Below, piece by piece: positions 16,655 through 25,518 of a stretch of 64,000 bases of DNA; positions within the stretch are counted from its first letter, which is position 1; every line of letters starts with the position of its first letter. The stretch lies in NCBI RefSeq assembly GCF_013128195.2, contig NZ_CP053452.2, positions 9,486,001 through 9,550,000 of the forward strand, read 5' to 3'. This stretch comes from Frigoriglobus tundricola. GTDB lineage: Bacteria > Planctomycetota > Planctomycetia > Gemmatales > Gemmataceae. The notes under the pieces were generated by a model. The model was not told where the DNA came from. It searched no databases and saw nothing but the letters and a program-made list of their open reading frames with translations. Position numbers and translations under genes: made by a program.

Positions 16655-19003
16655 ATGTTCCGTTTGACCGCCGTTCTGATCGTGGCGATCGGTTCTCACG
16701 CCCGCGCGGCGGCCGAGCCGGCCCGCGACCCGGTGGACTTCGAACGCCATGTGGTCGGGCTGCTGAGCAAGTCCGGGTGCAGCGCGGGCGCCTGCCACGG
16801 CTCGTTCCAGGGCAAGGGCGGCCTGCGGCTCTCTCTGTTCGGGTCCGAACCGGCCCGCGACCACCTCGCCATCACCCGCGGCGGCGGCGGGCGCCGCGTG
16901 AACACCGCCGAACCCGACAAGAGTTTACTTCTGCTGAAGGCGACCGGCCGGGTGCCCCACACGGGCGGCAAACGGTTCGCCGCCGATTCGTGGCAGGCCG
17001 AGGCGGTCCGCGCCTGGATCGCCGCCGGTGCCCGACACGCGAGCGGGTCCGGCACCGTGACCCGGCTCGACGTGTCGCCCGCCGAACCGGCCCTCACCGA
17101 GCCGGGCGCGACGGTCCAACTCCGCGTGAAAGCGACCTACGCCGACGGCACGACGGCCGATGTCACGCGGTTCTGCGACCTCCAATCGAAGGACGATTCC
17201 GTCGCCGAAGTGTCGGCGCTCGGTGCCGCCCGGGCCGTGCGCCCCGGTGATTCCGCACTCGTCGCCCGGTACCTGGGCCACACGGCCACCGCGCGGGTGT
17301 TCGTCCCGGTGCCCGGCACCGGCACGCCGTACCCAACGATACCCGAAGTGAACTTCATCGATCGCGAAGTGTTCGCGAAGCTCAAGCGCCTCAACATCGT
17401 GCCATCGGATCGCGCGTCCGACGAGGAGTTCCTGCGCCGGGTCACCATCGACTGCACCGGAGGGCTGCCGACGGCGGCCGAGGTCCGGGCGTTCGGCGCC
17501 GACACCGATCCGCAGAAGCGCGAAAAGGCGATCGACCGGTTGCTCGCCCACCCACTCCACGCGGCACTATGGGCGACGAAGCTGTGTGCCATCACGGCGT
17601 GCAACGTGGACGCGATGGACGGCTCGCCCGAGCAGCGGACGAAGCAGGCGCGCATGTGGCACGACTGGGTCCGCCACCGCTTCGCCGCAAACGTGCCCTA
17701 CGATCGGATCGCCCGCGGGGTCCTCACGGCCACGAGCCGCGAGGGGCACGGGCTGAGTGAGTGGCTCGGAGCGGAGATCGAACGCGCGAACAACAACGAG
17801 TCCGGGTTCGACTCCACGTACCGGACCCGAGCGACACTGGACCTGTACTGGCGCCGGTTCGAGGCGGAGGAATTCGTTCCACTGGAGAAACTGGCCGAAC
17901 TCACGGCCACGGCGTTCCTGGGTGTCCGGATCGAGTGTGCCCAATGCCACCGTCACCCGTTCGACCGCTGGACCCAAACCGACTACCGTACGTTCGCCAG
18001 CACCTTCGGCCGGGTCCGGTACGAGAGTTCGCCCGAACTCACTGCGGCCGTGGTCGATCGGCTGGAGGCGCGGCGCAAGGCGCCGCCGGGACGGGCCGGA
18101 CCGCCCATCCCCCGACTGCGCGAGGTGTTCCTTTCGGACCGCTCCCGGGCGCTGCCCCATCCGGAGACGGGAGCCGCCCTCGAACCCAAGGCGCTCGGCG
18201 GCCCGGCGCTGACGGGCACGGATCCGCGCGACGCCCTCGCCGCCTGGCTCACCCGCCCCGACAACCCGTTCTTTGCCCGCGCCTTCGTGAACCGCGTCTG
18301 GGCGCACTACTTCGGATCGGGGCTCATCGACCCGGTGGACGACCTGTCCGCGGGCAACCCGCCCTCAAACGGCGGCCTCCTCGACGCACTCGCCGCCGAC
18401 TTCGTTCGGAGCGGGTTCGACGTCCGGCGCCTGGAGCGCACGGTCCTCACCAGCCGTACCTATCAGCTCTCCTCCGACCCGAACGACTCCAACCGCCGGG
18501 ACCGGACGAACTTCTCCCGCGCGTACCCCCGGCCGCTTCTGGCCGAGGCCGTGCTGGACGTCCTGAACGACGCGCTCGGTTCGGTCGAGGACTTCGGCCC
18601 GGACGCGCCGGCCGGCGCGCGGGCGGTCGAGGTGGCGACGAACCGCGTTCGTTCGACCTACGCCGCCCGGGTGTTCCGCGTGTTCGGCCGCCCGGCCCGG
18701 ACGACCACCTGCGACTGCGAACGCGCGACCGGCCCCGCCCTGCCCCAAACGCTGTTCCTGATGACCGACCCGGATCTGTTGAAGAAAGTGACCTCCGGGC
18801 GCTTGCAGAAGCTCCTGGCCGCAAAAACGGCCGACGCCCGGATCGTCGAGGAGCTGTTCCTGGCGACACTCTCGCGACTGCCGGACGCGGACGAACGCAA
18901 AGCGGCACTCGACCGCGTATCGGCCGCGCCCGACCGCGAAGCGGGCCTGGCCGATGTCCTCTGGGCGCTGATCAACACACGAGAATTCATCCTGAACCAC
19001 TGA
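16655..19003 (+). CDS. DUF1549/DUF1553 secreted protein with Ig-like domain (first copy)
   Basis: A 782-residue planctomycete-type exported protein. A signal peptide (MFRLTAVLIVAIGSHARAAA) precedes an N-terminal domain with CSAGACHGSFQGKGGLRLS. This resembles the planctomycete cytochrome c region, but the Cys spacing is CX4CH rather than CXXCH. A bacterial Ig-like (BIG2) segment follows (TVQLRVKATYADGTTADVT), then the DUF1549 region (FIDREVFAKLKRLNI) with ECAQCHRHPFDRW, and the DUF1553 C-terminal region (NRVWAHYFGSGLIDPVDD). ATG 16655 has GGGAG upstream. The next gene is the usual DUF1501 partner. Function is unproven; such pairs are often linked to polymer degradation or sulfatase clusters. 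Confidence 0.85.
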   Translation: MFRLTAVLIVAIGSHARAAAEPARDPVDFERHVVGLLSKSGCSAGACHGSFQGKGGLRLSLFGSEPARDHLAITRGGGGRRVNTAEPDKSLLLLKATGRVPHTGGKRFAADSWQAEAVRAWIAAGARHASGSGTVTRLDVSPAEPALTEPGATVQLRVKATYADGTTADVTRFCDLQSKDDSVAEVSALGAARAVRPGDSALVARYLGHTATARVFVPVPGTGTPYPTIPEVNFIDREVFAKLKRLNIVPSDRASDEEFLRRVTIDCTGGLPTAAEVRAFGADTDPQKREKAIDRLLAHPLHAALWATKLCAITACNVDAMDGSPEQRTKQARMWHDWVRHRFAANVPYDRIARGVLTATSREGHGLSEWLGAEIERANNNESGFDSTYRTRATLDLYWRRFEAEEFVPLEKLAELTATAFLGVRIECAQCHRHPFDRWTQTDYRTFASTFGRVRYESSPELTAAVVDRLEARRKAPPGRAGPPIPRLREVFLSDRSRALPHPETGAALEPKALGGPALTGTDPRDALAAWLTRPDNPFFARAFVNRVWAHYFGSGLIDPVDDLSAGNPPSNGGLLDALAADFVRSGFDVRRLERTVLTSRTYQLSSDPNDSNRRDRTNFSRAYPRPLLAEAVLDVLNDALGSVEDFGPDAPAGARAVEVATNRVRSTYAARVFRVFGRPARTTTCDCERATGPALPQTLFLMTDPDLLKKVTSGRLQKLLAAKTADARIVEELFLATLSRLPDADERKAALDRVSAAPDREAGLADVLWALINTREFILNH

Positions 19004-19049
19004 CCCGACGGGCACGCGGTGTGCCCGCCCTTTTTCCACAGGTGGCCGT

Positions 19050-20336
19050 ATGCTCACGTACTCGCACGTTAACCGTCGGAGCTTTCTGGGGGTCGGGACG
19101 GCCGGGCTGTTGGGGCTGAGCCTGCCGTCGGTGCTGCGGGCCGAGAGCCGCGGGCCCGGAACCGGCCGGGCGAAGGCCGATGGCGCGATCCTGGTGTGGC
19201 TCGGCGGCGGACCGGCCACGATCGACATGTGGGACCTCAAGCCCGACGCGCCCGAAGAGTACCGCGGCGAGTTCAATCCGGTGGACACGAAGGCGCCGGG
19301 GGTGCGGATCTGCGAACACCTGCCGAAAGTGGCCGGGATCATGAACCGCTGCGCGCTGGTGCGCTCGCTGCACCACACGATCACGGACCACGGCGCGGGG
19401 GCCGCGTACATGGCGACCGGGCACCCGCCATCGGCCGCCCTGCGGCACCCGGCGCTCGGCGCGATCAGTGCCAAACTCCTTACGACGGGCGCCGGGATCC
19501 CCTCGAACGTCACTCTGAACCGCGGGGCCGGTTTCCCCGGCGATGCCGGGTTTCTGGGGGCCGCGTGCACCCCCTACGACGCGGAAGTCGGGGACCGCGG
19601 GGCACGGGCCGGGGTCGCCGGCCTCCCCGACGGGTTCACCGCCGAGCACCTCGCGGACCGCGACCGCCTCCGCGGGTCGTTCGACAAGAAGTTCCGCGAC
19701 CTCGACGCCGCGGACGCTCCCGCCGGGTTGGACCAGTTCCAGAGGCAGGCGGTGGAGATCCTGCGCTCCGACCGGGTCCGGAACGCGTTCGACCTCACCG
19801 CCGAACCGGAGACCGTCCGGTCCGCTTACGGGGCCAGTTCGCTCGGGCGGTGCGCCCTGACCGCCCGGCGGCTGATCGAGGCCGGGACGCGGTTCGTGAC
19901 GATCGGGCTGGGCGGCTGGGACACACACGCCGGAGCCTTCCGGACGCTCCGTCAGCAACTGTTGCCGGACCTGGACCGCGCCCTCGCGGCGCTGGTGACG
20001 GACCTGCACGAGCGCGGGGCGCTCGACCGGACGCTGGTCTACTGCGCCGGGGAGTTCGGACGGACGCCGCGCGTCAACGGGGGCGGCGGCCGGGACCACT
20101 GGCCGCGATCGATGTCGGTGCTCCTGGCCGGCGGCGGGGTGCGTGGCGGGTGCGTCCACGGCAGTACCGACGCCTACGGCCTGGCGCCCGAGGCGGACCC
20201 GTGTTCGCCGGCCGATGTGTCGGCGACGGTCGTCAGCCTGCTCGGCCTCAGCCCGAACCACGAGGTCCGGACCCCATCGGGGCGTCCGGTGGTCCTCTTC
20301 CGCGAGGGCAAGGTTCTCGACGCGCTGATTGGGTGA
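19050..20336 (+). CDS. DUF1501 secreted protein (first copy)
   Basis: A 428-residue protein of the DUF1501 family, related in fold to alkaline-phosphatase/sulfatase-like enzymes. The N-terminus carries a Tat-like signal (NRRSFLGVGTAGLLGLSLP), suggesting export in folded form. Family landmarks are VWLGGGPATIDMWDLKPD, RSLHHTITDHGAGAAYM, GGWDTHAGAF and GEFGRTPRVNGGGGRDHW. It begins 46 bases after the DUF1549 gene and belongs to the same operon. The enzymatic activity of the family is not established. The conserved Asp/His positions suggest metal-dependent hydrolysis, which remains inference. Confidence 0.88.
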   Translation: MLTYSHVNRRSFLGVGTAGLLGLSLPSVLRAESRGPGTGRAKADGAILVWLGGGPATIDMWDLKPDAPEEYRGEFNPVDTKAPGVRICEHLPKVAGIMNRCALVRSLHHTITDHGAGAAYMATGHPPSAALRHPALGAISAKLLTTGAGIPSNVTLNRGAGFPGDAGFLGAACTPYDAEVGDRGARAGVAGLPDGFTAEHLADRDRLRGSFDKKFRDLDAADAPAGLDQFQRQAVEILRSDRVRNAFDLTAEPETVRSAYGASSLGRCALTARRLIEAGTRFVTIGLGGWDTHAGAFRTLRQQLLPDLDRALAALVTDLHERGALDRTLVYCAGEFGRTPRVNGGGGRDHWPRSMSVLLAGGGVRGGCVHGSTDAYGLAPEADPCSPADVSATVVSLLGLSPNHEVRTPSGRPVVLFREGKVLDALIG

Positions 20337-20601
20337 TCCAACGAACGGGCGAGGGCTCCCTCCATGACCGCTGGGAAATGTGGTTTGCGCCCGGCCGAAC
20401 GTTACACAACTCGAACTTGGAGGGTTCTCGCTCACGGCGACTCGGGGCACCGTCCCCGCCGATCCGTCTGAAGGACCGGCCGGCAGTGCGGACGGGCCGT
20501 GAATCGCGTCGAGCGAGAACTCTCGAAAAACCGCTCACAAATCCCTTCCACTCGCGCCGACATTTCGATAAGCTCTTACCAATTCTCATACTCGGCAGCC
20601 G

Positions 20602-21006
20602 ATGGTCCCTCCCCTCCCCTCACAGTTACGCGGCTGGCGAGCGGCTCTGCTGCTCGTCGTGGTCGCGTGCGCGTCCCCGGGCCGCGCAACAGCCGAGTGT
20701 GGAGACCACGTCACGGTCTTGAACCCCCAAGTCGGTTCAAACGAGCACGCGGCGAGCGACGCGCCGGACACACCTGCGCCACTCCGGGCGCCGTGTTCCG
20801 GACCGAACTGCTCGCGGCTCCCCGAACGGCACGCTCCGCCACTCGCTCCCGCGTCCGCGCCCGTGCCGAGCGGGAAAGAAGTCGCACAAATCCTCGGCCC
20901 GCTCGACCCGCCCGGCCTGGAACCGTCCGCTTGCGCGCCGCACGTCACCTCTTTGCGCCCGATCGCGCGGGCGTCTTCGATCTTCCACCCGCCTCGAATC
21001 CGTTGA
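20602..21006 (+). CDS. Small secreted Cys-containing protein
   Basis: A 134-residue candidate with a plausible signal peptide (WRAALLLVVVACASPGRATA) and a mature part starting ECGDHVTVLN. A central motif CSGPNCSRLPE is followed by a Pro/Ala-rich segment. Similar short proteins with a C-x-GPxC core occur in Gemmata-type genomes as far as I recall, which supports a real gene. No strong ribosome binding site is visible before ATG 20602. The gene stands alone in a 1-kb interval, so an accidental frame in GC-rich DNA cannot be excluded. Confidence 0.5.
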   Translation: MVPPLPSQLRGWRAALLLVVVACASPGRATAECGDHVTVLNPQVGSNEHAASDAPDTPAPLRAPCSGPNCSRLPERHAPPLAPASAPVPSGKEVAQILGPLDPPGLEPSACAPHVTSLRPIARASSIFHPPRIR

Positions 21007-21337
21007 TCGCCGTTCCACCTGCCGGTTCTATGCGCTCCCGTGCGCTTGCGCCGGTACGCAGGAGCTGCGCGGACGGGTGACGGCACCTCTCGTTTCCTGC
21101 GCAAATTTCGCGCTCGGTCCGACAACTGCGCGCTCGTGTTCACGCGATCGGGCCGTTCCGGGTTGGCGGGTCATCAGGTCCGGGCTCCGACACAAGTACC
21201 GGGTGCGCCTCACTCGACCGCATGAGACCGCCCGCACGCGGATCGAAAAATTACGGTTCCGTCCCGAAGTCAGAAGGCGCGCCCTCGTGTGCCCCTTCTT
21301 TCGAACCCGTGCCCGAACACCATGTGAGGTTCTTCCG
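21007..21337. other. Intergenic region, no gene seen
   Basis: This 331-base stretch separates the small Cys-containing gene from the deiodinase-like gene. I see no frame with protein-like composition on either strand. It probably contains the promoter of the downstream gene; no clear -35/-10 pair was identified. Confidence 0.5.
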
Positions 21338-23860
21338 ATGTGGAACCGGCTCGTCACCGCTCTGCTGCTCACCACCGTTCTCGGCCTCACGGCCGCAGGG
21401 GCCGACCCGGGCGCCGGGACCGGCAGCACGGGGGTGGTGAAACTCCCGCCACTCGACCCCGACACGCTCGCCGATCCCAAAGAGGCCGCACGGGCCGTCG
21501 CGAAACTGGAGAAGGACTACCCGGAACCGCAACCGGAAGCCGTCCGGATGCTCGTCGCGATTCTCAAAGGCTCGCAGTTGAGCGGGACCGACGGCTGGTT
21601 CGGCCCGGCGCAGACGCGGTACACCTGGCAGTGGCTCGCGGACCGGCACGGCGTCGATCCGAAAACCAAGACCGCCGCGATCGCCCGAACCGCGTTCCGC
21701 GGGCCGGCCGCCCTCTTCGAGGCGCTCGACCGGGACGGGAACGGACAGCTCACCGCGAACGATCTCGACTGGTCCGACCGCAACCCCTACGTCATGCGGG
21801 CGAACGTCGTGAACTACCTGTTCCGGCGGATGGACGCCGGCGGGGACGGGAAACTGACCCGCGAAGAACTCGATGAGTTCTTCAAGCGCGTCGCCGACGG
21901 CAAGGACCATTTGACCGCGGACGACCTCCGCCGTGCGCTGATCCCGCGCGGGCCGGCGGGGTTCGGACCCGGCGACGGCCCCAGCGTGCCCGTGCTGGTT
22001 CGCGGCCTGTACGCCGGCGAGATCGGGTCCATCCAGGAAGGCCCGAAGCTCGGCGCGGCCGCTCCGGACTTCGCGCTCAAGTCGATCGACGGGAAGGAGC
22101 CGATCCGGCTCTCGAAGGAGATCGGGAAGAAGCCGGTGGTTCTCGTGTTCGGGAACTTCACGTGCGGCCCGTTCCGCGGCCTCTTCCCCGACGTGGACGC
22201 GGTCCACGCGCGGTACAAGGACCGGGCCACGTTCATCATGGTGTACGTCCGCGAGGCGCACCCCACCGACGGGTGGAAGATGGAGTCGAACACCCGCGTC
22301 GGGGTCGGGGTGAAGCAGCCGACGACCACGGCGGAGCGGGCGGAAGTGTGCGACCTGTTCCGCAAGAAGCTCAAGCCCGGGATACCGGTCGTGGTGGACG
22401 ACATCGACGACCCGACGGGCAACGCCTACAGCGCGATGCCGGCGCGGTTGTACGTGATCGATCCCAGCGGGAAGGTCGCGTACAAGAGCGGCCGCGGCCC
22501 GTTCGGCTTCAAACCCGGTGAGATGGAGCAGGCGCTCGTGATGAGCCTCCTCGAAGCGGACCCGGCCCCGAAGCCCGCCGGGACCGAGCCCGGCGCGTTC
22601 GTTCCGCTGCCGGGCGATCAGGAGGTGTGGGCGAAACTGCCCAAAACTGAAACGGGCGGCGGGGTGCCGCTGCCGAACTGGGCGAAGGCGATCGCCAACC
22701 ACTTGCCGCGCACCGCGGCGGCCATGCTCGAACTCGATTACGTCCACCGCACGAAAAGCCCGCTCGACCCGGCGCTACGGGCCAAGATGAGGTGGGTGAT
22801 CGCGAAAGCGAACCGGTGCGAGTACGCCCAGGCGACGGCCCTCGCCGATCTGAAGCGCGTGGCCGGAGCGGACGCGGTCCGGACCCTCACCGGGAGCGCG
22901 GACGGGTGGCCCGCGGACGACCGCGCGCCGCTCGAATTCGCCCGGCTCCTGACCGTTGCCGCGCCGACCGTGACCGACGCGCAGTTCGCCGCGCTGCAAA
23001 AGCGGTTCGGCGACACCAGGGTCGCGGCGATGGTGCTGCTGGCGGCCTACGGCAACTTCCAGGACCGCATCATCCTCGGCCTCGGCATCCCGCTCGAAGC
23101 CGAAGGCCCGGTGGCCCCGGTCGCGGTCAAATTCGCCGCCGGCGCGTTCCAGGTCGCCCCGCTCCTGCCCGAACAGAAAGAACTCCCGGGGCTCCTCAAA
23201 TCCGGCGCGACGGTCGTGCCGCGCGACCCGGAGTGGGCGAAGCTCACGTTCGACGACCTCCAGACCCGGATGGAAAAGCAGCGGGACCGCGCCCCGCGGT
23301 TGCCCGTTCCCGATTGGGAGAAGGTGAAGGGGACCCTGCCGCCCGGGTACGCCACCCGGCCGACGAAGATCGTGTGGAGCCTCACGTGCCTCGGGTACGC
23401 GCCCGAAATGGCCGTCACATGGAATGTTGCCACCCGGACCATGTGGGCGGAGTCGAAACAGGACCGCGTCTTCGAGGAGAGCCTCTTCTGGATTCAAACA
23501 CGCAGCATTCAGTGCAACTACTGCATGGGTCACTGCGAAATGTTGTTGGAAGTGGCCGGCCTGGACAAGACGGCCGTGGCCGAACGCACCCGCCGCTTGG
23601 CGGGCGACGACTGGTCGTGCTTCCCTCCGGCCGAGCAGCGGGCGTACGCGTATGCCCGGAAGCTCTCGCGCACGCCGTGGGAACTGACGGCGGGGGATTA
23701 CCGGGTACTGGAAAAGGACCTCGGGGCCGACAAGGCGATGTACACGTTCTGGTGGCTGTGTCGGGGGCTGTACATGACGCGGGTGTCGGACGGGTTCCAG
23801 TTGCCGCTCGAACGGGAGAACGTGTTCGCACCGCCCGCGAAGACCGACGAGAAGAAGTGA
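21338..23860 (+). CDS. Secreted EF-hand / deiodinase-like thioredoxin-fold / AhpD-like fusion protein
   Basis: An 840-residue exported multidomain protein. After a signal peptide (MWNRLVTALLLTTVLGLTAAG) come two EF-hand loops, DRDGNGQLTANDL (near residue 129) and DAGGDGKLTREEL (near 165). Next is a thioredoxin-fold domain with FGNFTCGPFRG (near 274) and VYVREAHPTDGW, a combination typical of the iodothyronine-deiodinase-like family with Cys in place of selenocysteine. The C-terminal half contains two carboxymuconolactone-decarboxylase/AhpD-like regions. The first has ANRCEYAQATA; the second has the redox motif CNYCMGHC near residue 725. The likely role is calcium-dependent thiol or peroxide chemistry outside the cytoplasm; substrate is unknown. 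ATG 21338 begins the signal peptide. Confidence 0.85.
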   Translation: MWNRLVTALLLTTVLGLTAAGADPGAGTGSTGVVKLPPLDPDTLADPKEAARAVAKLEKDYPEPQPEAVRMLVAILKGSQLSGTDGWFGPAQTRYTWQWLADRHGVDPKTKTAAIARTAFRGPAALFEALDRDGNGQLTANDLDWSDRNPYVMRANVVNYLFRRMDAGGDGKLTREELDEFFKRVADGKDHLTADDLRRALIPRGPAGFGPGDGPSVPVLVRGLYAGEIGSIQEGPKLGAAAPDFALKSIDGKEPIRLSKEIGKKPVVLVFGNFTCGPFRGLFPDVDAVHARYKDRATFIMVYVREAHPTDGWKMESNTRVGVGVKQPTTTAERAEVCDLFRKKLKPGIPVVVDDIDDPTGNAYSAMPARLYVIDPSGKVAYKSGRGPFGFKPGEMEQALVMSLLEADPAPKPAGTEPGAFVPLPGDQEVWAKLPKTETGGGVPLPNWAKAIANHLPRTAAAMLELDYVHRTKSPLDPALRAKMRWVIAKANRCEYAQATALADLKRVAGADAVRTLTGSADGWPADDRAPLEFARLLTVAAPTVTDAQFAALQKRFGDTRVAAMVLLAAYGNFQDRIILGLGIPLEAEGPVAPVAVKFAAGAFQVAPLLPEQKELPGLLKSGATVVPRDPEWAKLTFDDLQTRMEKQRDRAPRLPVPDWEKVKGTLPPGYATRPTKIVWSLTCLGYAPEMAVTWNVATRTMWAESKQDRVFEESLFWIQTRSIQCNYCMGHCEMLLEVAGLDKTAVAERTRRLAGDDWSCFPPAEQRAYAYARKLSRTPWELTAGDYRVLEKDLGADKAMYTFWWLCRGLYMTRVSDGFQLPLERENVFAPPAKTDEKK

Positions 23861-24001
23861 CCCGACCTGCACCGGCCGGCCGACGGACGAACGACGTTCT
23901 GTTTCGAAGGTACGGGTTCTTGCCCCGGCCCGGGTAAGATGACCCACGACGTTCGTGGGTCGCAGCCCTCCGGGAGAGCATATTCACAAGGGGACCTTGC
24001 G

Positions 24002-24238
24002 ATGGCGACCGACGACGTAATCGCGAACCAAAAGACGATCCTGGGCAACCAGCAGACGATCCTCGCCAACCAGGCGCGGATCGAAGCCAACCAGGCCCGG
24101 CTCGACAAGCTGCTGGCGAACCAGGCCACCATTCTCACGAACCAGGAAGCGATCCTCGCCAACCAGGCCAAACTCGACAAGGTGTTAGAGAACCAGGCCG
24201 CGATTCTCGCCAACCAGGACAAGATCCTCAAGAAGTGA
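24002..24238 (+). CDS. Small heptad-repeat (ANQ) coiled-coil protein
   Basis: A 78-residue protein consisting almost wholly of seven-residue units with an Asn-Gln pair and Ile/Leu at heptad positions, such as NQQTILA, NQATILT, NQEAILA and NQAAILA. Two units are expanded to ten residues (NQARLDKLLA, NQAKLDKVLE). There is no signal peptide, membrane segment or cysteine. ATG 24002 is well placed behind AAGGGG. It lies 82 bases before an ABC uptake operon. The regular N-Q spacing predicts a parallel multimeric coiled coil. Function is unknown; related short repeat proteins recur in Gemmata-type genomes as far as I recall. Confidence 0.75.
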   Translation: MATDDVIANQKTILGNQQTILANQARIEANQARLDKLLANQATILTNQEAILANQAKLDKVLENQAAILANQDKILKK

Positions 24239-24248
24239 CGCCGCAGCC

Positions 24249-24273
24249 GCCCGTCGGGTCCGTCCCGACGGGC
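24249..24273 (+). terminator. 10-bp hairpin between the heptad-repeat gene and the ABC operon
   Basis: GCCCGTCGGG (24249-24258) and CCCGACGGGC (24264-24273) pair perfectly around a 5-nt loop, starting 10 bases after the heptad-repeat stop codon. No run of T follows, so it is either a weak terminator/attenuator or an mRNA-stabilising hairpin that lowers readthrough into the ABC genes. Confidence 0.45.
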
Positions 24274-24320
24274 ACCGCGGCTCACGACACCCGTTATGGC
24301 ACCAATACAGAGGCTCCCCG

Positions 24321-25484
24321 ATGACCCGTCCGTTTGATCGCTGCTCGCGCCGCACCCTGGTCGCGTCCGTGGCGCTGCTACTAGTGGCCGGTACCGCCGT
24401 CCTCCCGGCCGGGTGCGGCGCGAGCCAGAAGGCCGGCGACGGCGACCCCGGCAAAGTTCGCGTCGCGTACCTCGGGCTGACCTGCGAGGCGCCGATCTTC
24501 GTCGCCCAAGAAAAGGGCCTGTTCACCGAGCAGGGGATCGACGCCGAAATCGTCAAAACGGACTGGGACGGGCTGCGCGAGGGGCTCGCCAGCGGCCAGT
24601 TCCATGCGAACCACACGCTCGTGATGTACATTCTCAAGGGCGTCGAAAAAGGAAGTGATTTCAAGATCACCGCCGGCGTTCACACCGGGTGCCTGCGCGT
24701 CCAGGTCGCCACCGGCTCCCCCATCAAGAGCGTAGCGGAACTGAAGGGGAAGCGGATCGGGGTGCCCACGAACATCGGTAGCCCGCCGGCCATGTTCGCC
24801 AGCCGGACGCTGGCGGCTGCCGGTATTGACCCGTCTGTCGAGGCCAAGGAGGTGACGTGGGTCGCGATGGAGCCGGGCCTGCTCGGGGAGCGGCTCAAGC
24901 AGGGCGAACTCGACGCGGTCGCCACCTCGGACCCGCTCGGCACCATCCTGGAGGGCAACAAGATCACGCGGACCATCGCCGATCAGGCGAAGGACCCGCC
25001 CTACGCCGACGAGTACTGCTGCGCGGTGGTCGTCAACGGGGAGTTCTTGCGGAAGTACCCCACCGCCTCGGCCAAGGTCACCAAGGCCATCCTGAAAGGC
25101 GCGAAGTGGGTACAGGAGAACCCGAGGGCCGCGGCCGAACTGGGCATCGAAAAGAAGTACATCACGGCCAAAGTCGATATCAACACCCAGGCGCTCATGC
25201 AACTGAAGTACATTCCGGGTGTCGCCCAGGGCCGGCGGAGCGTCGAGCAGGCGGCCGAGGACATGAAAAAGGCCAAGCTGCTCGGGGCGTCCACCGATCC
25301 GGCCGCACTGGCCAAGCGGACGTGGGCCGACCTTGATGGGGTCACCGACGAGTGGATCGTCGCGCAGAACGTCGAGCGGATCGACGGCGCCCGCCCGCCG
25401 CGCCTCTCGGCCAAGCTGTTTGCAGCGCTGTTCGACGGCACCAAGGGGAACTGCGTCTGCTGCACCCGCTGCTGCATCGAATGA
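24321..25484 (+). CDS. NitT/TauT-type ABC transporter substrate-binding lipoprotein
   Basis: A 387-residue periplasmic binding protein of the nitrate/sulfonate/taurine group. The signal sequence ends in LPAGCG, a lipobox-like site, so it is probably lipid anchored. The mature protein has VAYLGLTCEAPIFVAQEKGLF and the fold-typical region SVAELKGKRIGVPT. It delivers its ligand to the permease and ATPase encoded next. The C-terminus is unusual: it ends in CVCCTRCC, five cysteines in eight residues, suggesting metal binding or disulfide linkage. The ligand cannot be assigned (nitrate, sulfonates and pyrimidine precursors are family options). The start is ATG 24321 with GAGG upstream. Confidence 0.85.
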   Translation: MTRPFDRCSRRTLVASVALLLVAGTAVLPAGCGASQKAGDGDPGKVRVAYLGLTCEAPIFVAQEKGLFTEQGIDAEIVKTDWDGLREGLASGQFHANHTLVMYILKGVEKGSDFKITAGVHTGCLRVQVATGSPIKSVAELKGKRIGVPTNIGSPPAMFASRTLAAAGIDPSVEAKEVTWVAMEPGLLGERLKQGELDAVATSDPLGTILEGNKITRTIADQAKDPPYADEYCCAVVVNGEFLRKYPTASAKVTKAILKGAKWVQENPRAAAELGIEKKYITAKVDINTQALMQLKYIPGVAQGRRSVEQAAEDMKKAKLLGASTDPAALAKRTWADLDGVTDEWIVAQNVERIDGARPPRLSAKLFAALFDGTKGNCVCCTRCCIE

Positions 25485-25518
25485 GTGTCCCGGCGGCCCC
25501 GTTCAGGAGAATGGTTTG

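Noticed and set aside
24002-24238. Heptad repeats read as a DNA-level tandem array or CRISPR-like array
   Set aside because: Units vary in sequence and length, stay in frame and lack spacers; the repeat is a protein coiled-coil pattern.
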